Source: Baffinella frigidus (lineage: Eukaryota > Cryptophyceae > Cryptomonadales > Baffinellaceae). From it: a stretch of DNA of 14,729 nt. The notes under the pieces are model-generated. The model saw only the letters and a program-made list of their open reading frames with translations. It did not search any database and was not told where the DNA came from. The stretch lies in the NCBI GenBank assembly GCA_026770585.1, contig MU646943.1, forward strand, positions 128,739-143,467, in the 5' to 3' direction. The position numbers were made by a program, and so were the translations under genes. Shown piece by piece: positions 8,640 through 14,729 of this stretch (position 1 is its first letter; the number at the start of each line of letters is the position of its first letter).

Positions 8640-11474
8640 GTGCACGAAGCCCAAGGTTACCTGGTCGGCTATGTTGACCTTCACCTCTACGACCGTCGCG
8701 GACGGCTCATCTACACGTACCGCGTGAACGGGTGCATGTATCACCCTCGGAACACTTGCAACGTGATCGTCACCTCCCACTTCATGGCAACGACGTCGGG
8801 ACGCGTCAACAACAACCTCCAACTGCTAATCACGGAGGAGGGGCGCACCTTCCAACTTCAGTCTCTCCAGGAGCACGACGACACAGCCGAAGTCTGCGGA
8901 TACGACGATCGCAACCACCTCATGCGTCTGGCAGTGTGCAAGGGGCGAGCAACGCCCCAGGGGCCGCGCAACACGGACACGTCAGGCCCCATGACGCTGA
9001 TGGTGCACGGAACACCGGTCAGTCACCACCATCACGCGACAGAGGCTGGCGTGACGAGCGTTCAGCTCATGCTCTTCTTCACGACCTGGAGTTCAAGGGC
9101 AACGGCGAAGCACCACGCGCGAAAGCACGTCTGGATGCAGCTGGGCCGCGCACCATGTGACATGGCCACCATGCCGCAAACGCCTCGACACGCCCTTCCT
9201 CCCGACGACGCTCGCAAGGCCATTCTCATCAAATCTCTGGATCCCAACAACGTGCCCGGCACCCCCGTGTTGCACTTTCGCGCAGTCAACAACACGGGAC
9301 GACCGATGGTGCAGAGTCACGTCAGAACGGACCCCAGCTGCCCGTTTGGGCTCGTCTCCGGGAACCTCGTCATGTGCACCGGAGCCAACATCCTCCCAAG
9401 CCCTACGGCCTACAACGCAGCCCTCCCGGTGTACGATCCAGAAGTTCCGGACACATCACCAGGACGCAGCGCGTACCTGTCCGGAGGAGTCCAACTCCTC
9501 GTCCTCCTTCCTCACGTGACGCACGACGGGCACCAGGAACTTCAGCACGACCAGCCATTGCGTTGGGTCATCATGACCTTCGTCATCATGCACGGATACG
9601 ACACGTGCCACGTCATCCTGCCGCACGGGTTTGACACCCTCTTCAACAACGCGCAAAGCATGCCATACTCCGGAGGTCCGTGTGTACTTGACATCCACGG
9701 AGTATCTACGGGGTGCGCCCCTCAGCCACTCCTCGAAGAGAGCAACTCGTTCTGGGAGAGGCCGCTGCCCACCGCCCCCACGGACAACAAGGACGGCCAG
9801 CTCAGAGCCGCCGCTCGCCAAGGAGATCCTCGAACGGAGCCTCCTCGTCAGCAACAGCCGCCAGCTCCGGAGGGGAATCCCACGTCTGTCGAGGCCTCCC
9901 CAGCCACGTCGCGCCCAACACCGCCAGCATCAAGCTCCGCCGGGGCCGCGTTCACGGTCGCAGTACTCGGAGCGGCACTGCCCTCGACGCACGCAGCTCC
10001 CACGACTGACACCTGTGGAGCCACGGGACCCTACCCCCCGATGCTCATCCTCGCCGTCACGAGCACACTCATCCTGGTCCTGCTCAACATCGGGTTGTTG
10101 TCCGCTCTACGGAGCCTCCAGCAAACGCTGGCACAACGCGTCGCAGCCGGGACACCATCGACAGTCGCAGCGACCGCCGAACACCGGAACCTCTCACCAG
10201 CAGGGACCATCCGTCATTCGGAGCAGTGCCTCGCGATGCCAAGGCTGACGATCTCCGCGGCCGACCAAGAACAGTGCGTGATGACCTCAGACGTATCTAT
10301 CTCCGTGATCGAGTGGGAACCACGTCGCACACTACAGAGCGTGACTGTGCTGCTGCGACAGGGAAGCGTATCTTCTCCCCTCGACCACATGCTCGACGCA
10401 CGTCTCAACTCCGCAGTCTTGGGACACCGCACAACCTCGTTCGTCATCAACGCGACGCTCTCGAACAGGCTGCGAGAAATCCGCGACACCTCCAGGACCC
10501 CGCCGCAAGACCGACGCCTCAGCCCACGAGTGAACACGATACATGTGCGGGATGCCGCAAGCAGCGGGGATGCAGCGCCGCCGCAGCGCACATACACGCA
10601 ACGCCCACAGCCAGCGAAAGCTTGCCTGAACGACACTCCGATCCGCTCGCCATCATTCACAACGCCACGGCCTCCTCCGTCCATCACCGCAACCTGCTCC
10701 ATCTGCTGGACAGAAGGCACGCCTGAGAACCCGACACGCCCATCCTGCCTGTGCTCCGCTGGAGACCGGTGCATGACATGCCACTCCGCCGCGAGGACTC
10801 GGATCCACGACTACAACGGCATCCCACGCCTCGAATATCTTGATCCCGGGGACAGCGAGCTCGAGGAGGCGTACGGTCAGTCGGAGCAGACGCTTCGAAA
10901 CTCCACGTGTCAGTGGTGCAAAACACTGTTCGACACCTCCATGCACACCGACCTCGAGCTTGATCACGCCATCAACGTCTCCATGCACCTCGACGATCAA
11001 GGCCCGGAACTGATGTTCATCGCAGCGTGCCAGATTTCCGAGGAGGAAGCAGACATCGCCACCTTGGAGGAAGCGCAGTACACTGCTGACATGAGCGCAG
11101 CGATGTCGGCATCCATCGACACCACCAACAAGGCCTCAGCTGGACGGTTGGCTGACCTCTGGGAGGTCTGGGACCCCATCGCGACCATGGGCGCGGCTAC
11201 GGGAGCCCGCACAATGCCCTTCAGGCCGTCTACCTCCACGCCGGCTTCCAACAACGACGACCTTCATCAGCGCATGTCCGCCTCCGAGCAAGAATCCAAG
11301 GACCTGCGCCGCGCGCTGGAACTCTCTCGGGACATCCCGATACCTCGGGGCGTTCAAGAATTCCAACGCCATCGGGCTCAGCTACGAGCCACCGCCAGGA
11401 ACGATGCCGCCATCGCCGCCGTCGATCTTCCACCTCCGTCGCCGCCATCACTCCAGCATTCGAGCTCGCTCTGA
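8640..11474 (+). CDS. C-terminal part of the polyprotein: possible HtrA/chymotrypsin-like protease, membrane hairpin, RING-CH-like domain and UIM array
   Basis: The frame is open from 8565. The listed start is GTG, and the first ATG is residue 33, inside a domain, which supports translation as a continuation. Residues count from 8640. About 8-110 plus 275-355 resemble a two-barrel serine protease: VIVTSH (His47), D89/D90, and MPYSGGP (Ser344) followed by V-L-D-x2-G-x3-G. The usual Asp position after His47 holds His93, and a long insert separates the halves, so activity is doubtful. Hydrophobic hairpin 435-489: signal-like stretch ending His-Ala-Ala-Pro, loop with C459, then a transmembrane helix. 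RING-CH-like cluster: C686/C689, C703/C705, C711/C714, C757/C760. UIM-like motifs (hydrophobic-x2-Ala-x3-Ser with nearby acidic residues) are centred on A777/S781, A796/S800, A821/S825 and A892/S896. The last, with the core DLRRALELSRD, is a near-perfect UIM. TGA stop at 11,472-11,474. Overall role inferred: membrane-linked ubiquitin-pathway protein. Confidence 0.72.
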   Translation: MHEAQGYLVGYVDLHLYDRRGRLIYTYRVNGCMYHPRNTCNVIVTSHFMATTSGRVNNNLQLLITEEGRTFQLQSLQEHDDTAEVCGYDDRNHLMRLAVCKGRATPQGPRNTDTSGPMTLMVHGTPVSHHHHATEAGVTSVQLMLFFTTWSSRATAKHHARKHVWMQLGRAPCDMATMPQTPRHALPPDDARKAILIKSLDPNNVPGTPVLHFRAVNNTGRPMVQSHVRTDPSCPFGLVSGNLVMCTGANILPSPTAYNAALPVYDPEVPDTSPGRSAYLSGGVQLLVLLPHVTHDGHQELQHDQPLRWVIMTFVIMHGYDTCHVILPHGFDTLFNNAQSMPYSGGPCVLDIHGVSTGCAPQPLLEESNSFWERPLPTAPTDNKDGQLRAAARQGDPRTEPPRQQQPPAPEGNPTSVEASPATSRPTPPASSSAGAAFTVAVLGAALPSTHAAPTTDTCGATGPYPPMLILAVTSTLILVLLNIGLLSALRSLQQTLAQRVAAGTPSTVAATAEHRNLSPAGTIRHSEQCLAMPRLTISAADQEQCVMTSDVSISVIEWEPRRTLQSVTVLLRQGSVSSPLDHMLDARLNSAVLGHRTTSFVINATLSNRLREIRDTSRTPPQDRRLSPRVNTIHVRDAASSGDAAPPQRTYTQRPQPAKACLNDTPIRSPSFTTPRPPPSITATCSICWTEGTPENPTRPSCLCSAGDRCMTCHSAARTRIHDYNGIPRLEYLDPGDSELEEAYGQSEQTLRNSTCQWCKTLFDTSMHTDLELDHAINVSMHLDDQGPELMFIAACQISEEEADIATLEEAQYTADMSAAMSASIDTTNKASAGRLADLWEVWDPIATMGAATGARTMPFRPSTSTPASNNDDLHQRMSASEQESKDLRRALELSRDIPIPRGVQEFQRHRAQLRATARNDAAIAAVDLPPPSPPSLQHSSSL

Positions 11475-11525
11475 ACTCCATCTACAAAGACTGACTCTCT
11501 CCCCTCCTTCGGAACCTCAAGAGTC

Positions 11526-11541
11526 AGGGGGGGGAGGGGGA
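11526..11541 (+). promoter_or_regulatory. Polypurine tract
   Basis: An uninterrupted run of 16 purines (AGGGGGGGGAGGGGGA) lies about 50 bp after the polyprotein stop and is followed directly by TGG. In LTR retroelements a polypurine tract sits just upstream of the 3' LTR, which starts with TG, and primes plus-strand DNA. The placement fits that model, but no reverse transcriptase is encoded here. A chance G-run cannot be excluded. Confidence 0.4.
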
Positions 11542-11547
11542 TGGAGC

Positions 11548-11760
11548 AACATCGACCCCGCAGCGAATCAGCGAGAGCGCCCCTTGGAAAGAGAAGAATC
11601 GACGCAGCATCAACGGAGTCACGCCACATTAACATCGATCCTGCAGCGAACCAGCGAGGGCGCTCCTTGAAAGGGAGGGGCGTCGACGCATTGACTACAG
11701 AAGTCACATCTCGCCGACTGCGTCCACCTCCGCGGTAGAGAACCAGCGAGGGCGCAGAGA
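11548..11760 (+). repeat. Tandem repeat of about 83 bp, two and a half copies
   Basis: Unit 1 starts at 11,548 (AACATCGACCCCGCAGCGAA) and unit 2 at 11,631 (AACATCGATCCTGCAGCGAA), a period of 83 bp. A partial third unit near 11,738-11,760 repeats AACCAGCGAGGGCGC. Each unit carries CAGCGAG-GGCGC followed by a purine-rich stretch and GTCGACGCA or ATCGACGCA. Such repeats are common in U3-like regions of retroelements, where they can act as enhancers. The function here is not shown. Confidence 0.65.
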
Positions 11761-12112
11761 TCAAAGTGTCAAAAGACACCCGAATATTACAAAACCAATC
11801 AAAAGCAACAGGACCTACAGCCCGAGCACACACAACAAGTCACGAACAGACTTGCAGCCAGAGCTTCTAAACCAACGGAGAAGAGAAAACTCTCTCCCCT
11901 ACACTGCACAAAGCAGATCTAACCAAAACAACAGAGCAACCCAAAGAGTCAAAACATGACCGGGAAGGAGCTCCAAACTAATCCAGCCTTCTCTGCGAAA
12001 ACGCGAGAAAGGAACAAGCTCTACAGGAAGAGCAACGCTCCTATGAACTCGTCTTGAAAGAGTTCACTCAATAAGAAACTCTTAAAGAGCAACCCTCATT
12101 TAATGACCCTTT

Positions 12113-12191
12113 TAAGGAATGAGACTCCCTTCGCAAAAGAAAAGTCAAAGTCCCAACCCTCTAAGGAATAATGTTCCCTTCGCAAAAGAAA
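12113..12191 (+). repeat. Two copies of a 30-bp direct repeat
   Basis: TAAGGAAT, a short variable stretch, then CCCTTCGCAAAAGAAA occurs at 12,113-12,143 and 12,162-12,191, 49 bp apart. It lies just upstream of the 3' flanking repeat. Function unknown. Confidence 0.6.
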
Positions 12192-12231
12192 GGGAAGACC
12201 GTATCCTTAAAGCTCATTAAACTTTCGAGTT

Positions 12232-12490
12232 GAGCGAGGGTGAGAGACGAGTCCAAAAATCCGCAAACTGCGAGCAGGCGATTGGTCAAACGCCAAAAGT
12301 CACAAAGATGACTTCACAATGAAAGTCAAATGTTGACTTTAATAAAAGGGGTGACTCTTCACGAGATCTCAGGATCGAAGGTCGCCCTGCCAACTAACCC
12401 CATCCTCTCGTGTCTGTCCGGCCTCTGCATGCGGCGCTTCTGTGGGAGAGCCTCCCACTGCCGCCCTGCTTCCCCAGCTTAGCTCTCTCT
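12232..12490 (+). repeat. 3' copy of the diverged long direct repeat (LTR-like)
   Basis: This is the partner of 904-1255, with nine short exact anchors in the same order. Base composition changes sharply at its right edge, from GC-rich element to AT-rich DNA with hairpins, so the element boundary is probably near 12,490-12,500. A target-site duplication cannot be confirmed because the left end is not resolved. Confidence 0.45.
12341..12346 (+). terminator. Possible polyadenylation signal AATAAA
   Basis: AATAAA lies in TTTAATAAAAGGGG inside the 3' flanking repeat, about 870 bp after the polyprotein stop. In LTR elements the poly(A) signal lies in the LTR. The hexamer alone is weak evidence. 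The matching place in the 5' copy reads ATTAATAC and lacks it. Confidence 0.3.
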
Positions 12491-12526
12491 TTATGGTATC
12501 CATCGATTTTTATGCTGACATAGCCT

Positions 12527-12596
12527 TTTTTATGTCATGGTAGGATGTCCTAGGTGCATATCATGATATGAATATACACCTACCATGACATAAAAA
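12527..12596. repeat. Perfect 18-bp inverted repeat with a palindromic loop
   Basis: TTTTTATGTCATGGTAGG (12,527-12,544) is exactly complementary to 12,579-12,596. The loop contains CATATCATGATATG (12,557-12,570), itself a perfect palindrome, plus TAGGTG and CACCTA arms. It sits at the junction between the GC-rich element and AT-rich DNA and may be the end of a foldback-type element. Confidence 0.7.
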
Positions 12597-12934
12597 CGTT
12601 GTTTATCCCTTATCTGCCTGCGTCATCCTGAGATGACACTTGGCCCAAAAGTCAACTTTGGCCTGTAGTAAAGATCTCAAGATTTCATCGCAGCTCGAAG
12701 TTTTTTAGCAGAATCTGGAGCTGACGGCCAAATCTCGAGGATTTGCGCTTTCAGATTTGAAAAAGGATGAAATTTAGGGGTCAAATTCCGGGAAACCCTC
12801 AATCTGACAATTCAAATTACTACACGTTTGTGTAATAATTTTCATTGAAACGAAAGGCATCCAGAACTGTCTCGGCAGATAAGGGATAGAGAGTTTGAAT
12901 GCCATGGTATGCATCTTTTAGGTGCATATCATGA
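12552..12934 (+). repeat. 15-bp direct repeat flanking a small MITE
   Basis: AGGTGCATATCATGA occurs at 12,552-12,566 and again at 12,920-12,934. The copies lie on either side of the 281-bp inverted-repeat element and probably belong to one older foldback sequence that was split by the insertion. Confidence 0.5.
12604..12888. mobile_element. Short MITE-like element with TA flanks
   Basis: TATCCCTTATCTGCC (12,604-12,618) is perfectly inverted at 12,874-12,888. If the outer TA on each side is a target duplication, the element is 281 bp with 13-bp terminal inverted repeats, as in Tc1/mariner-type MITEs. There is no coding capacity. The family is inferred only from the TA flank. Confidence 0.55.
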
Positions 12935-13182
12935 CACAACAGATATCAAACAACGACGAAAAACGCGATATTTGACTCTCAAATATGAGAGAACCAAAAT
13001 AGCTAGCTCACTTTTGAAAATGACTTAGGACAGCTGGGACTAAGCTCTTCAAAACGGTGTAGGGGAACAAGACGGGAAAAGTTGACGGTTAAGGACTTAT
13101 TTGCCTCCAAAAAGTAGTCCCATGACACCTCTTATTTTCCAAAGCTGACCATTTAAAAGCTGACCAGTTCTCGCTCGTTTTA
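12889..13182. other. AT-rich sequence without a gene
   Basis: Between two transposon-like elements. It contains the second copy of AGGTGCATATCATGA and a local repeat of AAGCTGACCA (13,142-13,165). No open frame of note and no RNA gene. Confidence 0.5.
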
Positions 13183-13537
13183 TTAGGCCGTTTCTTATGG
13201 TCGGAGAAATATTTTCTGATAATTTTATAATAGCACTTGTACGTGCTCGAACATACAATGTCAATTGTATTTTCGTTGTAAATTCTTACCAGAAACGACT
13301 TTTACAGCGATTTTCCATGTCCCTTCCTTATCAACACTTTCCAAGAATTCTGAAGCTTGAACGAAATTATCCATGCCCCAAAAATTTCCAATAGTAAACT
13401 GTTTTCCAAAAGATGATTCTTTCTTTCTCCATCCATCAAAATATTCTAGAATGTTTGCTGACAAAAAGATTCTTGTTGCTGACAAAAAGATTGTTGTTGC
13501 TTTACAAAAAAGAGCAAAAGAAGCAAAAATTCTTGTT

Positions 13538-13604
13538 TCGTACGAGAATTGAACCCGAGGCCGGCATCCCGAAGGGCACCGCACTGACTGCTGCACCACC
13601 AGCG
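13538..13604 (-). ncRNA. tRNA-like pol III segment (SINE-head-like), minus strand
   Basis: On the minus strand this reads GTGGTGCAGCAGTCAGTGCGG, which resembles a tRNA D-arm and A box. Further along comes GGGTTCAATTCTC, a good B box (GGTTCRANTC type). The A-to-B distance is about that of a tRNA. The anticodon stem does not pair cleanly and the acceptor stem is not convincing, so this is probably a tRNA-derived relic or SINE head inside the transposon, not a working tRNA. Confidence 0.45.
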
Positions 13605-13662
13605 TGACATGCAAAGGTGACATCATTTCGGGTTGGTTTTCTCCCGTCTGTTTATATACCAA

Positions 13663-13725
13663 AAGGGGTTCGGAGATCCCCGTAAGGGGTTCGGAGATCC
13701 CCACAAGGGGTTCGGACATCCCCGC
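13663..13725 (+). repeat. Three tandem 21-bp units, each a small hairpin
   Basis: Units start at 13,663, 13,684 and 13,705. Each contains GGGGTTCGGAGATCCCC (GGACATCCCC in the third), so GGGG pairs with CCCC within the unit. A degenerate fourth unit (AGGGCTCCG) follows. Translated on either strand the units give an artificial repeat peptide, which explains the 164-codon minus-strand frame here. Confidence 0.8.
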
Positions 13726-14134
13726 AGGGCTCCGAAAAGTTGCCGCACGTGCCAAAAGTTACTAGGCGCCAAATTCAAACAAAACCAATTCAAATCAGGT
13801 CACACGGAAAGAATGTTCTAGAACATTCAGATGCTGACACACTTGATGGTCAATCAAACAGATTTGAAATATATTTGGATCCGTTTGTGAATCTGATAAT
13901 TTGGCCCCAATTCTCCATGCCGAAGTAACGGTCAAGAATTCCAGAATATATGTATTTAGCCATGTCTTGAACACACCCTTTCAAAGTCGGAAGGTTGTAC
14001 CAGAATCGGATGTGGAGACGAGGAAAATCGTGAGTTTGGGGACTCCGTTATGGCAAAATGAGAATTCCCGTGGTCAAACCCTTCGTGACTGTAGTAATCT
14101 GGAAATTTTTCTCCGACCATAAGAAACGGCCTTA

Positions 14135-14348
14135 CACGCTTCCTAGAGTACGAAGGGAGGGGCACGAATTGACGGGTCTTTTTGGGCTTACAATGAGTAA
14201 CGAAGACGAAATAATTTACCCCTGCTTCTTCAGACCAAATTGAAGAGGAGGACACGGTGAGATCTTTGCCGTTTTCAAAAGTTGAAATAATTAACTTTTG
14301 GGTGAGCTGCGGCGCGCTAAAATTTGCTCAAACACTCTGCGATATTTT
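14135..14348. other. AT-rich sequence without a gene
   Basis: Lies between the Harbinger-like element and the nested inverted-repeat element. It contains a small inverted repeat around 14,278-14,297 (AAAGTTGAAATAATTAACTTTT). No coding or RNA signal is seen. Confidence 0.45.
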
Positions 14349-14582
14349 AATTGACGCGGTTTTTACCACACAATCCCAGGCAAAATCGCAAATTGTGTCA
14401 GCACTACATGTGATTATAAACGGGGAATGTGTTGTAAAGACCGATTTTGCCCCATTTGCTGACCACAAGCACTTTTAAGATATAAAAAGAATCTCGGTAC
14501 ATATCTTAAAAGTGGGATTGTTATTTTTGTACCTGGTTTGAATTCAAACGTTTCGTTTTGTGTGGTAAAAACCGCGTCAATT
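14349..14582. mobile_element. 234-bp nested inverted-repeat (foldback/MITE-like) element
   Basis: A 25-bp sequence at 14,349-14,373 (starting AATTGACGCGGTTTTTACC) is perfectly inverted at 14,558-14,582. Inside it a second perfect pair, CACTTTTAAGATAT (14,470-14,483) and its complement (14,501-14,514), forms another hairpin. No clear target duplication is visible, so the family is unknown. No coding capacity. Confidence 0.65.
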
Positions 14583-14617
14583 TTCGAACATTCGTCAATT
14601 TGGACCCCTCCCTTCGT

Positions 14618-14729
14618 AAGGCCTCGAATTCGACGTCTAACGTCTAAGGCCTCGAATTCGACGTCTAAGGCCTCGAATTCGACGTCTAAGGCCTCGAATT
14701 CGACGTCTAAGGCCTCGAATTCGACGTCT
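14618..14729 (+). repeat. 21-bp tandem array running off the window end
   Basis: Five full units (14,618, 14,646, 14,667, 14,688 and 14,709), with a 7-bp partial unit (AACGTCT, 14,639-14,645) after the first. The full units are identical by eye. Each unit joins three palindromes: AGGCCT, TCGAATTCGA and GACGTC. The window ends exactly at a unit end, so the array probably continues as a satellite. Confidence 0.9.

Larger units (their letters stand above)
11475..12231. other. 3' non-coding region of the element
   Basis: After the polyprotein stop the sequence holds a purine tract, a tandem repeat of about 83 bp (11,548-11,760) and short direct repeats (12,113-12,191), each listed separately. 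Open frames here (for example 11,404-11,670) are continuations or shadows with low-complexity peptides. No gene is supported. Confidence 0.5.
13183..14134. mobile_element. Non-autonomous DNA transposon, PIF/Harbinger-like, with TTA target duplication
   Basis: The left end GGCCGTTTCTTATGGTCGG (from 13,186) continues for at least 24 bp and is mirrored as the reverse complement ending at 14,131. The element is 946 bp. TTA lies immediately outside both ends (13,183-13,185 and 14,132-14,134). A 3-bp TTA/TAA target duplication together with GG-starting termini is typical of PIF/Harbinger elements. No transposase is encoded. Open frames inside (13,261-13,755 minus, 13,197-13,394 plus and others) are short and repeat-driven. 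It carries an internal tRNA-like segment and a 21-bp tandem repeat. Confidence 0.8.

Noticed and set aside
2584-11474. Reverse transcriptase, integrase, helicase or RNA polymerase within the polyprotein
   Set aside because: I looked for YxDD/GDD, DDE-type spacing, HHCC and GxxGxGK[ST] patterns and saw none that fit. Only a profile search could exclude very diverged versions.
13538-13604. Functional tRNA gene
   Set aside because: A and B boxes are present, but anticodon and acceptor stems do not pair well.
13261-13755. 164-codon minus-strand frame
   Set aside because: Its repeat peptide comes from the 21-bp hairpin units and the tRNA-like segment within a transposon.
1-14729. CRISPR array or bacterial operon structure
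   Set aside because: No regularly spaced repeats with unique spacers. The tandem arrays lack spacers and the context is eukaryotic-type.

Overview
The window looks like eukaryotic nuclear DNA. It contains a large GC-rich mobile or virus-like element (about 1 to 12,490) beside AT-rich DNA packed with small terminal-inverted-repeat (TIR) transposons and satellite-like arrays (about 12,490 to 14,729). I see no bacterial operons, Shine-Dalgarno signals, intact tRNA or rRNA genes. The species cannot be named from the sequence.

Layout: 1-903 has no intact gene, only patches that look like decayed coding sequence. 904-1255 shares nine colinear sequence anchors with 12,232-12,490, so the centre is flanked by strongly diverged long direct repeats, like old LTRs. 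1256-2583 is a long GC-rich leader with three copies of a 20-bp repeat, the last overlapping the start of the main reading frame. From 2602 to 11,474 there is essentially one giant coding region of about 2,950 codons, interrupted only by a frame change near 7575-7590 and one in-frame TGA at 8562-8564. The second and third segments have no ATG before their first folded segment, so they read as parts of one original polyprotein. A 16-bp purine tract (11,526-11,541) follows the stop and is placed like the polypurine tract of an LTR element. A tandem repeat and the 3' flanking repeat come next.

The polyprotein matches no family I can name as a whole, but it is modular. By eye it contains five winged-helix-like segments; four Cys-rich fingers, two of them with identical C-x2-C-x12-H-x3-C spacing; an RS/RD-rich stretch; and four hydrophobic hairpins, each with a signal-peptidase-like Ala-rich site, a short loop and a transmembrane helix. 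It also has a possible chymotrypsin/HtrA-like protease with an SGGP motif and, at the C terminus, a RING-CH-like Cys cluster followed by four ubiquitin-interacting-motif (UIM) matches. I find no reverse transcriptase, integrase, transposase, helicase or RNA polymerase motif. The element is therefore either non-autonomous, or a captured gene, or a virus-like cassette whose replication genes lie elsewhere. My inference is a membrane-anchored, possibly self- or signal-peptidase-processed polyprotein with a ubiquitin-related C terminus.

The 3' AT-rich part holds a 281-bp TA-flanked MITE, a 946-bp PIF/Harbinger-type non-autonomous element with TTA target duplication and an internal tRNA-like (pol III) segment, a 234-bp nested inverted-repeat element, and a 21-bp satellite-like array that runs off the window end.
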